Shown here piece after piece: positions 51,438 to 62,300 of a stretch of DNA of 64,000 nt; within the stretch, counting starts at the first letter, position 1; every line of letters begins with the position of its first letter. The position numbers were made by a program, and so were the translations under genes. Below the pieces are notes generated by a model. That model was not told where the DNA came from. It saw only the letters and a list, made by a program, of their open reading frames with translations, and ran no database searches. The stretch is from Gavia stellata (taxonomy: Eukaryota > Chordata > Aves > Gaviiformes > Gaviidae), in NCBI RefSeq assembly GCF_030936135.1, contig NC_082620.1, positions 3,472,001 through 3,536,000 of the forward strand, written 5' to 3'.

Positions 51438-51481
51438 AGAGGCATCCATGGGCAAAGCAGAGACACGGTGCCGAGCTGGGT

Positions 51482-51566
51482 TAGGATAGGATAGGATAGG
51501 ATAGGATAGGATAGGATAGGATAGGATAGGATAGGATAGGATAGGATAGGATAGGATAGGATAGGA
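51482..51566 (+). repeat. perfect pentanucleotide microsatellite (TAGGA)17
   Basis: Seventeen uninterrupted copies of TAGGA are present, and the final A is the A of the initiator ATG. The period of five puts a TAG in every reading frame every 15 bases. No interruption is seen, which suggests recent expansion. If transcribed it makes up most of the 5' untranslated region. Confidence 0.95.
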
Positions 51567-52296
51567 TGCAGCTCTCGGCTCTGTGCTGCGGGACCTCGCT
51601 GCTGCTGCTCGTCCTGCCATGGGCAGGAGCGCAGCCGGCCGGCGGCGAGCACGATGCGGAGCTGCGGTCCCTGCAGGTATCGGGGCCGGGGCGGGCCGGG
51701 GCTCCCGGGGCGGCCGCCCGCACCCGTCCCGCCGGGGCGAAGCGGGCAGGAGCGGGGCTCCCTGTCCCCCCGCCGCGGCCGTCGCCCCTCCCCTCTCCTT
51801 CCCCCTCCAGGACCTCCTGGAAGCGCTGGGGCAGCTCCGGGAGGAGGAAGGGGAACCGGGCCTGGAAGACGAGCCGGTGGCCGGGTCTGAGGACGGCGGC
51901 TCCGAGTGGGACCTCCCGGGGGCGGAGAGCGGCCCGCCGGCTGCCCCGCTCCCGGCGCCCAGCCCTCCCCAGCCGGCGGAGGGGCAGAGCCAGTGGAGGA
52001 GCCTCCTCTCCTCCTACAGACGGAGGCACTTCTCCGGCTGCTTTGGGACGAGGATGGAGAGGATCGGCGCGCAGACGGGGCTGGGATGCAACCAGTACAA
52101 AGCCCGTAGGTCCCGGGTTAGAGCCCGCGGCGCCGGGCAGCGGGGGAGGCCGGAGCTCGTCCCTGCCGGCCAAAGCGCAGGCGGCGGGGGCAGCCGCGGA
52201 GAGCGGCCGCTGTCCCCGGCTGAAAGCCTCGGAGCGGCTCTCCCAGCAGCTCTCCGCCCTTCTCTCCCAGGTTTCTGGAGGAGAGGGAGAAGCTGA
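51566..52296 (+). CDS. natriuretic peptide precursor, ANP/VNP-like (avian renal natriuretic peptide candidate)
   Basis: Secreted hormone precursor, likely a ligand of GC-A. The exons are 51566-51676, 51811-52105 and 52271-52296, with phases 0 and 1, giving 143 residues. A signal peptide covers about residues 1-22 (LLLLVLPWAGA). The acidic, Pro-rich propeptide ends SSYRRR, a likely furin-type cut. The ring CFGTRMERIGAQTGLGC spans 114-130. The Ile-Gly-Ala-Gln segment is the ANP signature, and Cys-Phe-Gly-Thr-Arg-Met recalls eel VNP. Exon 3 adds a basic tail, giving NQYKARFWRRGRS after the ring. Mammalian ANP ends five residues after the ring, whereas VNP tails are long. The gene lies on the KIAA2013 side of NPPB, the VNP position in fish, while mammalian NPPA lies on the other side. 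It may correspond to the gene reported in chicken as renal natriuretic peptide. I leave the symbol open because ring and position disagree. Confidence 0.88.
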
Positions 52297-52400
52297 AGCC
52301 GGGACCGGCTGCCAAGCGCTTCCCGAGCCTCCAGGCCGGTGTCCAGCAGCCAGCCAGCCAGGCTCCCCCTCGGAGCCTCCGCAGGGGTGGGGTATGGAGC

Positions 52401-52406
52401 AATAAA
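52401..52406 (+). terminator. polyadenylation signal of the middle natriuretic peptide gene
   Basis: AATAAA lies 105 bases after the stop codon, followed by a T/G-rich stretch (TTTTGTACAAAG...TTTTGCGAGTGGTTTTTTGG) typical of a cleavage site. The predicted transcript is compact, near 0.65 kb before the tail. Confidence 0.8.
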
Positions 52407-52420
52407 CTTTTGTACAAAGC

Positions 52421-52899
52421 CTGCATTGCCTTTTGCGAGTGGTTTTTTGGTCACGGCGTAGCATACGGTCAGAAGATAGAGAAATCCCCTCCCGAGCGCT
52501 CCTCTCCCTCTGCCCTAAGGGCTCGGTCCCGACCCTGGCCAGAGCATCCCACCCGGTCTGGACAAGCCTTTGCCGGAGGGTCGCAGCAGCAGGAAGGATG
52601 GTGCTTGCATCCTACCAGGACAGTGATCAGTCCAGTGACCCTCCACCCTCCACTGAAGAGGCACTGTCAGGCACCGATGCCAGCTCTGGGACCGTGGCAG
52701 TGAGCTAGGATGCCTTTCCCCATGGCTTCACCGCTGCTCGCTGTGAATCCTCCCAGGAGGTGGGCACTGGGCTTGGGGTTAATTCCAGGTAGTGTCCTAC
52801 ACGGGCCCGTGTTCCACGGGCTAAGCCGCTGGTATCAGTGCCAAGTTTGGCACGGCGGGCCGGCACAGGGTGCCACTAAGGACAGAAGGGCTACATGGC
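52421..52899. other. short spacer with no supported gene
   Basis: Moderately GC-rich sequence between the end of the middle peptide gene and a CpG-dense block. Open frames are present on both strands but show no family features or splice-flanked structure. Confidence 0.5.
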
Positions 52900-53260
52900 T
52901 TTAAAAATACATTTGGCAGCGGCTGCTGAACGGCTGCCGCCGCGGGCGGAGGGCCGCGGAGCGTTCAGGACCCGGGACAGACGCCAGTCGCCCCGCACGC
53001 CGAGCGCCGGCCCCGCCGGGCTCCCGCCGCCTGCCCGGGGCTCCCGCCGCCTGCCCGGGGCTCGGCCTCCCCGCCACCCGGGCCCGGAGCGCAGCCCAGC
53101 CCAGCTCCCCCGGGCCAGCGCAGCTTGTGTGAGCGCTTTTCCCCAAGCTGATGTCGCTCGGCTTCAGCGCGGCCCCCTCGCTCTCCTGCCCGGGTTTTGT
53201 GCAAAGCCTCTCCGGCCTCTCAAGAGAAGGCTGTGAAGCACAGGGAGCCCTAAACAGACA
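52900..53260. promoter_or_regulatory. orphan CpG island
   Basis: This is a compact CpG-dense block about 0.6 kb past the end of the middle peptide gene, with no recognised gene on either side. It includes a 20-base unit present twice in direct tandem (53021-53060, unit GGCTCCCGCCGCCTGCCCGG read from 53019). It could be the promoter of a non-coding RNA or a regulatory island. Open frames of 113 codons (+) and 168 codons (-) cover it and are probably composition artefacts. Confidence 0.5.
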
Positions 53261-56200
53261 GAAAGGCTCCAGGCGTTGCCAAACACCCTGCTCTAAAGGA
53301 ACCGAGAGAGGCAGGGCCCGTGCTGCCTGCACTGAGCCTGGAGAGTCCAGCAAAGGAAGGGCAGCCACATCGCAGAGATAATATATCCCAACCAGCGGGA
53401 GAAACAATCCATGTTTGGGATGAAAATGTTTCCTCCCCCACGGAAAAAGTGAGGCACCACTTAACTATCTTAATCGCAGTATGGCCTGTCCTATGATCTT
53501 GGTGCTGCATGCCCTGCACCGGACATTATTACATTTCCCTTTTGTTTCCCACACTGATGGCCTCATCTCTTAATTTCCTTCTTAATCTAACCAAATTGTG
53601 AGGCAGAGAAGGAGAGCTTCGGTGGGGTATGGCATAGTCTTGTCAAAGGGTTTAGTCACTGGGAGATGAAAGGCTTCCAAATCCAGCCTCTTCCTCAGAA
53701 CTGGACTACAAAGGCTCTTTACAATCAGCTCACACTCTAGCACTCTCCAGCTGCAAGATGGCAATAGGAGAACGGACATCACTGGAAGGATGTGCAGCAG
53801 GTAGGGGCATCAGTTAGGACAGATCTATAGCAAAAGGAATCCACGTGACACCAGCCCCTAGGCTTACAGTCCTTAGCCTTACAGGGCTGACAACCAAGGG
53901 CATCTCACCATCCTGCTGGGGAAGGTGCAGTGTCACCCTCAGCTGAGCTCTGTCCAGGTGCCATCCTCCTCCTCGCAGGGATCCACACACGGGGCTGCCA
54001 GCAGCACCCTTGGTGCTCTCCCTCTCTACTCTGAGCAACCAGTGCTGCTTTCTAATGGAGCCTCATGTCCCCACACCTCCTATCCCATACCCTGGGATGC
54101 TGGGGAAATGTGCCAATTTCCCAACCCTAAAACCAGTCACACTATGCTTTTTGTAAGAACCTGCTGCCCTGTTAAGACTCCCAACAGGGGTTTTACCAGG
54201 CAAATGGCCAGCTGAGCACGGGCAATGCCTGGATCTTGACTATCCATCGCTGGGCTATAAAATCTAAAGTTCATATTAATCTTGCCAGGGTGATGATACT
54301 GAGATACCACAAAGAAACAAAGTGAGCTTTATAGCTTCAAGAACGATGAGCTGAGTTCTGACATTTTACACTTCATTTGCTTTGGCAGGACTGCAAGATG
54401 GATAACAGAGGACAGAATTTGCCTTTGAAAATACATTAGCTACTGTGACGGTCAACCATTTTATCCCATCTACATACTTCCATACATAGTGCAGGAAATA
54501 GTGCACAGAAATCTCCCTGTCTTAGAAAAGTATTGTCAAGGCTGAAGTCAGGCCCCTACATGTCATTTACCTGCTGTGGAAAACAGAAGACGGAAAAGGA
54601 ACAAACCAGTAAAAGAAAGGAATATCTCTGGGTGCAGGTTATTGAATACAATCCTGGAATATTAGATTGTTTCACAGGGACAGGTCACTCAAAGCCAAAT
54701 ATTCCACACCTGTGACTGACACCATGTTCCTCGGTTTCTTGCTGCTGGGTTTGTGCCCCAGGGGTTGCTTTACAGATGTGCTGAGCTCTCAGGCAAAACT
54801 CAGATCAAGCGACAGAATGTTTTTGCACAGAAGCAGCACTGGAGAATACTTATTTGGGGGGTGTGTGAAAGGAAAGAAACAAAAAATAAAACAATAACAG
54901 ATCCTAGTTATCTTAAAATGGACACTCAATATTAATGAATAATTCTGCTTTATCTTCTCACACTTTCTCTGTTTACAAAATGAAGTTATGCCCTGGCGCA
55001 AAACACATACACACCCAAGAGCAGCAGTAAGAGAATACTTGTAACTAATTAGTAGAATTATACAGACACTGCAATATGGAGTGTTAATTAAAAAAAAAAA
55101 AAACCACGATCAGGATCTTAGTTCATTCTTAATAGCACAAAATAAGAATGTGTTGGGACACACAATAATACAAAAAACGAGTACTGCCTCCATGTAGTGA
55201 AAAAAGAAAGCATTGGGGAAAAATAGGAAGTGCTCTTATAATAAAGGGCTTCATCAGAACACATGCAGAGTTGGGCTGACTTTGGGCTATATTAGGAAAA
55301 AGTAGCATTTGAGCTTGACTTCACAACCTTGAGAATGTCCTTTCTAGTATCATTTTGGTAGCTGATCATGTGAACAGCGTGTGCACACGTTTGTACACAA
55401 ACAGCACGTTAAGACATTTAAGACATGAGAAATATTTTATCGTTCTATTGTTATTTAGAAACTGTACTCAGGGGATTCTTTCAAGATCTATATTCGTATT
55501 AAAAGTCAACAAATCATTACTAGACTGACTTATTCAACTTGCTCATATATTCATTCTTGTTTCAAATTAGAATAACAGGAACGTTAGGAAATGCAGGATA
55601 AGCAATATGCTTCACGATTTAGAACTCTCCTGCAGTTCTGTAAAAAAGATTAATTTTTAGTTGCACTTATACGCACAAAGACAATGCTGGAAGAGGAATT
55701 GCAGCAAATCTGCATTTTTGTAATTTCTCATTTAAGCATAGGCAGTTTTTAGCTAATTCTGAAAATTTCAGCTCTCAAAGAAACAAATAAATACTTTTTG
55801 TTTTTAATACATTAAACTAAGCGTTTCATTTTAACCCCTCCCAAAACACACATATACACAAATTCATTCATTCTTCCTTGGGGCAAGATTCTGATACCTT
55901 TGCTGAATAACACCGAAAGTCATCTATCTAAAGTTCTCGCCGAGCAAGTTGCTTTCTTGTATGACGGTACAAGAAGATTATTCCTGCATCTGACCATCTC
56001 TTCTTTAAATTTTATTGATGTAGGGTCAAGCCTTACCATCGATGTTTAAAGAAATCCCATTGATTTAAAAGTTTAAATAAAGACTAGTGTTTTTCAATGA
56101 TGCCGAAGTCAGTTGTCGTGGGGGGCTGGAGGTACGCGGTGTCCCTGCAGAGTCAGTCTAGAAGTTATCGTCTGTACTGAGGTGCAGATCGGGGCGCCTC

Positions 56201-56630
56201 TGTTGTTGGCAACATACAAATACAAAGTCTCAACGGTGATATCACCTCAACAGCAATGGGAAAAGAGAAGTGGCCCAAACCTGGGATTTTCAGTACACTC
56301 CATGGTATGCGGTGGCTGTGCATATTCCATATATAGAAGGAAAAGTGTGCACGATACTTTAGGTGTCCTAAAAGTAGAACTATCTTCAGCCTTTACTCTC
56401 CACCAAATACTCATCTGAAAAGCCTATTGTTTTCCCTGTAAAAGGTAATTTCCCTATGGAAAGCTTCTAACTGAGTGGAGTTTAGAGCAGTTTCAGAGTT
56501 GTTTCCCATCTCCGGAAATCTGACCATAGGGGTCTCTTGAAAGAAAATTGCTAAGAATTTCCAACTGGACTATGTAATCACAGCGCCTGGTATCAAGAGG
56601 AGGGGGAGTGACATGAAATCACTGACTTGT
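53261..56630. other. spacer between orphan CpG island and NPPB promoter
   Basis: Mostly AT-rich, with an A-run at 55091-55102. I see no ring motif, exon or repeat family I can name. Upstream regulatory elements of NPPB may be present, but none stands out. Confidence 0.5.
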
Positions 56631-56636
56631 GACATA

Positions 56637-56788
56637 CATTCCTCAGCAACAGCAGCTGCTGCCTAATGACAGCTAATAAAGGGAATCTTCCCTTGACAGA
56701 GCTGCATGCCTGCAGTGGGACTGGAATGTGCCCTAGATAAATCCACTGATAACCTAGGAAGCAGAGATCACACCCAAAGAGTATAAAA
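56637..56788 (+). promoter_or_regulatory. NPPB: NPPB proximal cardiac promoter
   Basis: Within 150 bases there are CATTCCT (56637-56643, M-CAT type), GGAATG (56723-56728, inverted M-CAT), AGATAA (56735-56740) and TGATAA (56747-56752, GATA sites) and TATAAAA (56782-56788). M-CAT sites bind TEAD factors and GATA sites bind GATA4. Both are established inputs to BNP promoters in heart muscle. The TATA box is 111 bases before the ATG. Confidence 0.7.
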
Positions 56789-56892
56789 GACAAGCTTCGG
56801 AAGAGAGAGGATAGGACAAGGAAGAGAGAGACCTGAAGAGACATCTCAGAAGAAACAGCTTGAACTTCCATATTCCCAACAAACCCAGCGCC

Positions 56893-59181
56893 ATGGACAC
56901 TAAAGGCTCATTTTCCTGTGGCTTCCTCTTGCTGCTGCTCATCCAACTCCAGTCCAGCAGAGCCAACCCTATCTACAGCCTCAGCCCTGCCAAAGAACTG
57001 GCCAGCATGGAGGTGAGGATTCTCTCCTTTTGCAAGGTTAAACTTCTGGGGTGCTTAGCAGAGTGTGAGGTGGTGTTTTTGCCTTTCTTTTGCACGATCG
57101 GATAGCCACATCAACAATCGCATGCTGGGGGACAAAGTCTCAGTTCTTCACAGGGGTTCAAAGAAGCTCTACAGAGCAATGTCCTCCAGTGCTGGGGTCA
57201 CTTGAGCTCCTGGGTAGCAGTGGGAAACAAAATTCTGACGTTGTGGAATGTCTCCTTTGGGTTTTCAGTTCTTTTTCTCTTAAACATCCACCTTCCTGGG
57301 AGCGAAGTCCCAGAGAGGGAACAAATCATCACAATAGCTCTATAAGAACAAATAGAAAACTTTCAGGTGGGCTCCTGTTTATCCCACTAAATGGCAGGAA
57401 CAGTGAAGCAGGACAGCCATACAGCTCTAGCTTTGTGGATTTAAGAGAACTGGCTGCATGTGGATGGGAGATGAGGAGGTAAAACGTAGCAACCAAAGTC
57501 AAACTTTTAGAAAGGTTGTTAGATGAACAGTATGATCATTTAGTGTGACTGATCCAAAAAAGCTTCTAGAGCTATGAAATGACCACATGCGTATTTTAAT
57601 GTATGATACTTGGAGAACATCCATTGTTGCAGCACAATACAAGCTTAAGACTCAGTCTTGCAAGATGAAGTCTGAAAGCTCAAACATTTTCTTGGACTGG
57701 TACCAGTGACCAGCTTCTCGCCGCATCAGACCCTGAGAACAAACTCCCTAAGATGATTAGGACAGTGTCAGCCAAAGCTAAAACTGCCCCATCCTCCAAG
57801 CTGTTTCCAGCAGCTACCTGAGAAGAGTGGCTTCCAAATGCATTCACTGTCAAGAAAGCCATAAGGCTCACTCCTCTCCACTCTACTTCTAGAGATAGAC
57901 AATTAGATTCCTCTAATTGGTTGAGCTGTCCTTGAGGAGGTTATCTGATCCCTGTTACACAAAGCTTTAAAATTATAGAGAATGGTACCACAGAAGAAGT
58001 CACATAGCAGACATAAATTTAGCATACAGGTATTTTCAGGGAGATGCATGTTACTTTAAGGAGCAGGAATCCTGTAACTCCTGGGGAAGAGATTAGTGAA
58101 AACACCAAGAGCTTCTCCAAGTGATGTCCACTGAAATAGTCAGGGGTGACAAGAAAGCAGATGTTTTTAGTAAAAACAAAAAAAAAAGAAGAGAAAGCCA
58201 ACTGCTGGCAAGCAGCATTGCAGGCAACTTCTGAGAACATAGGAGTGGACTATGGATTCAGAGGTACTCTGAGATTGTGTACCATTGGTGAGTTGAGTAG
58301 TATCTCCCTATGCAACTCAGACCTTGCTTTTTTTCTCTGCCAAGAGCTCTTCTAACCTTGCCAGTAAGATACACTTTGGTGGCAAGCAGCTTCAGTCAGC
58401 TCTCAGCTAGAGTTACCCATGGGTGGAATTAAAGTGAACAAGGATTTACTGCAGAGGACAGAGCTCAAGTACCACCAGCAACCCTGGGATACAACCTGAC
58501 ATTCTCCCTAGGGCTGGCTATGGGACCATTCATGAATGCAGAATTAGATGACTGGAAGAGCTAGCAAATACCACAAAACTGGGAATTTCATGAAATTAAT
58601 CCCTTTCTTGTAGGCTCTGCTGGAGAGACTGGAGGATAAGTTTGCAATGATTGAAGCCCTGCAGTCCAATCCTGACCTGCAAGAACCCAAAACCCAGGAG
58701 GAGATCCCACCAGAACTCATAGATGACAGTGACGACCAGAAGGCTGAACCCAGACTAGCACCCAGAACCCCTCTGTCCTACAGGGACCCCTTCCTCAAGA
58801 GACTGAGGGGGCTGCAGATGCCCAGGATGATGAGAGATTCTGGCTGCTTCGGGAGGAGAATTGATAGAATCGGCTCCCTGAGCGGAATGGGTTGCCATGG
58901 TGAGTCCTGCCTAAGCCATTTCACTGAATAGAACAGATTCCATCTGTGTCATGTGACAAGGGAGGAGCAGGTTCTTATTTAAGTCTTTAATAAGACACAG
59001 TTTGAGAAAGAAATTAATCTTAGCCTAATATTTAAGCTAGTATTGTTTTTTCAAAAGAAACCCTGTGTCTATTGATTTGGTAGGCAAAAGCACTGCTGAC
59101 AATAGTGGCATATACTGAGAGAGAAACAGATTCTAGTAACATTTATTTCATGTTTGGCTTGCAGGTTCCAGGAAGAATTAG
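56893..59181 (+). CDS. NPPB: B-type natriuretic peptide precursor
   Basis: This encodes the cardiac hormone precursor that signals through GC-A to raise cGMP and promote salt loss and vessel relaxation. The exons are 56893-57012 (donor GTGAGG), 58614-58899 (donor GTGAGT, phase 1) and 59165-59181, giving 140 residues. A signal peptide covers about residues 1-25 (FLLLLLIQLQSSRA). The propeptide has LLERLEDKFAMIEAL and ends PRMMRDSG. The ring [17 protein letters not shown] spans 118-134, followed by His-Gly-Ser-Arg-Lys-Asn, with exon 3 supplying the last residues. This is nearly identical to chicken BNP-29, the peptide first reported as chicken ANP; the residue after the ring is His135 here and Asn in chicken. 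The phase-1 second intron that splits the tail is shared with the middle peptide gene. Confidence 0.95.
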
Positions 59182-59284
59182 GACAACCTCCCTACACCCT
59201 ACTCTGAAGAATGCTTTACAGTACTCGTTCCTCCCAAGATGAAAGCCAGATGCTTTCTAAGCTCTTCAACAGAAAGTGATTCCT

Positions 59285-59370
59285 ATTTTTATTTATTTAT
59301 TTATTTATTTATTTGATGTTTTTTAAAGAACATTTCTTACTCTAGCACCAAGAGACCATCTTTAAATAAA
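59285..59370 (+). promoter_or_regulatory. NPPB: NPPB 3' untranslated AU-rich element and polyadenylation signal
   Basis: Five overlapping ATTTA pentamers (59291-59311) form a class II-like AU-rich element that in BNP messengers is known to cause fast decay. AATAAA at 59365-59370 follows 54 bases later and ends the transcript. Confidence 0.85.
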
Positions 59371-62300
59371 ACTAACACGTTAGACATCTATGCTGGACCT
59401 CTCTCCTGTCTGTTGCATTAAAATTTCCTGTATTTTCCTAAAGTCAAAAGCCTATGTTTTATTGGTACTCTGGTACCCACAAGGCTGGATCTTACTTACA
59501 GAAGATGGAGAAAGTATGAACTTGGTAGAAATGAAAATGAGTTTTTCACTAGAGTTTTCTCTTTGCACTAAGAAATAATAACAGATTAGCAGGAAAAAAA
59601 GCTTGCTCAATATTGAAAGACCAGCATGAGTCCTCCTATAGACAGGGTTTCAGTAACAAGAGAGTCCTTTTGCTGGTATAGATAATTCAGTCAAGGGAAC
59701 TGTCACAAATCCCTCACGTAAGCAAAATTTACATGAAAAGAAATAAGAAAAATCGTAACACTCCACAAGTTTCAAGATAACCAGAGGGAGGAAAGGGAAT
59801 TCATTGTATATGCTTTCTAGCGCTGACCAAATAAAGGTTACGAGCATCAACAGAAAGATACATCATTAACTGTGTCTTGTCTCACTCTGCATGTGGCTGA
59901 GGTGCTGTTCCCCAGTGTTTCTTGATGGATCCTCAACGGGCTTGAATCTTATGATCGTATTTTTCATGTGAGGGCAGGTGGGATCACTCCAATTACAAAG
60001 CAGCTTGTACATAACATTTATCATTTTCTGGGAATGGCCCCGCATAAAGTTGTTCTAAACATGGTTAATGGGAACACTGCAAGTCTGATAAAGGCTTCAT
60101 TTAAGCCTTTGTAGCTACGTTTCACACCTATGATCTGAATTTGGCCCAAACCACATTCTCCCTGCCCCCCCAAATAGGGTTATTATACTGCCAAGACCAC
60201 ATTCAGTTAGCATCCCAAGGACCAAATAGCTCGGAAGCCCAAGTCAGCCACAACAATGGCATTGAGCCCAGGCTCAACGCAACTGTCCTGTGATTGCACG
60301 TACCGCTAGAAACTGCGTTATTTTGAGCATTTAATTTTGAGTCTTGTTTCCAGCATCCATTACTCGAGCACCCCGGAAAGCTCGTTCAGGGCCTAAGAAC
60401 ACAGCAGCACCAGGATGGACTCAACTGCACAAGTCTAATTCTGACTTTGCTTATGCATATGAGCATAGGGAGAGGAACGATACTTGGTCAAGACAGGCTG
60501 TGGGGAGGCAGATGTGCCAGAGCCATGACAGCTGCTGACAACAGCTCTCAGGAACCATAGCTACAGTGAAACTGTAAGTTTGAGTGCTGAATGGCACACC
60601 ACTCCTACACATGCCTGTTTACAGCTAAGGCTGCTGTACCACTTTAATAGGGCTTATGTCACACATCACATTTCTGACAAGCCACCCTCTCAGTCACTCC
60701 CTGTACTGCTGACATGGCCTCTGAGAGGCACCCGCATGCTCCCTGACACGCTGGGCCTTGTGATTCTTCCCTAGGGAAGAAGAGCAGAAGCCTACTCTGA
60801 GGGAATCATTTTGCTCTACTCCAATGGGAAACAACACCTAGTGTGATAAAAATCACACATCAGAGCCTCTCCTTCCAGCAGAGCCAGCCAAAGATAAAAT
60901 ACTCTGTGCAATAGTGCCCACATAGGTTTCCCTGGCAGGAGAACCGATTCCCAGGTCAAGACTCCCAGCAGCTACCATGAGACAGCTCTGCAGCGAAAAG
61001 CTACAGTGACTTTGCATTTACTCAGAGGTGGTTTCACAAATCAAGGTGGTGTGAAGTCACCCTTTGGGGAGCCTTTGTGGGGACAATGGGCTTTGTCTTC
61101 TCAAACAGGCTTTCCAAACATACCCCTGCAGCCACCTGTTTCTTGCTGCAGCACGATGGGAACATGCAGGTGGATCCCTCCACACTAGCAATGGGCAACA
61201 GCCCCACTTCCCATGTGCTGCTCTAAAGGAAAGTAAAAACAATCCTCATGCTCTAACAATAACAGCCCTTGCTGGAGCTGAATTTTACCCAGTCAAGCAA
61301 AACTTGCATAGACACTGTAAATTGTCCCTCCCTGTCAGCCCCTCAAGGCACAACACACTAATGAGTTCAGTGGAATGTGCTAAAAATGGCAAGAAGAGTT
61401 GGCACTGCCTGACCCAAAGCCAGGTGGGTCCAGTATTAACAGCAAGCCAGTTCCCGGTGGAACAAGTCTGTATTGGCTTGCAGACAGTATGTTAATAGAC
61501 CCTGCGGTCTGGGAGAGCCTAATGGAGAGTAGGCAATCTAGGAAAAAAGCATCTCTGTGGCTGGATTTTTACTGCTACTCCCATAAACACACTGAGCTGT
61601 AAAGCTCCCCCAGGGAAATCTCACAGTCAGGTCAGAATAGGACTGCACACAGAAACAAGCACTTGGAAAAGCTGAATGAGAGAAACTTAGCACTGACCGG
61701 CTCTACAGGCAAAGAGCATCACCCCCAAGGACAAGCAAAGCTACCACTGTTGCTGTGAGAGCTGGATCAGAGAGAGCAGGGAACAGTCTTGGGAACAGCC
61801 AGTCCCAAACAAGCACAGAGACAAAAGCGGCCCACTGCTTATGGAGAAAGCAAGGACATCTGAAAGCTAAACGTCTCCCTAGAGCTGTATTGATTGCTTT
61901 CTAAAGAGGGTACAGAAAGACTGTGACCAAGAGGGTGCATATAGAAAACATAAAAGGCTCCACTAGGAACTTGCTTTCAGCGAGGCCAGGAATGTCAGCC
62001 TGTAGGTGCAGAAATGAAGGATCCTGGAGTGAGCTAGCAAGTGAATTAATTTATCAGGTGTTTCACAGAATAGCCACATACACTGTGACCCAGCAGTATC
62101 AATAGCAAGTGCCACAGCTCTGTTCTTCACTGAAGGTCAGCAGGCTGAACTTTACAGCAGGGGAAGAGAAGAGGCGCAAGCAGTTACCACAGCATGGGAT
62201 GCATTACATGTTCGTGCTCTACCTTACTTTGCAACAACCTGGACTTGTGTTCTTGGTTCAAAGATTCAAAGGACAGTCCTGTTGGCCCATATACATACAC

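Larger units (their letters stand above)
51190..52420 (+). promoter_or_regulatory. GC-rich island over the middle natriuretic peptide gene
   Basis: Base composition changes sharply from AT-rich to strongly GC- and CpG-rich over the whole gene, introns included. The two flanking peptide genes are not GC-rich. This makes the island a gene-specific feature rather than a regional one. Confidence 0.65.

Noticed and set aside
51448-51489. Upstream ATG followed by 13 codons ending in the first repeat units.
   Set aside because: It lies only about 11 bases past the TATA box, so it is probably not in the transcript. It was not called a uORF.
51173-52464. 327-codon and other minus-strand frames with repeated Ile-Leu-Ser-Tyr-Pro.
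   Set aside because: They are a translation of the TAGGA repeat read backwards plus the antisense of the GC-rich peptide gene.
52901-53407. 168-codon minus-strand frame in the orphan CpG island.
   Set aside because: Its composition follows GC content, with no signal, domain or splice support.
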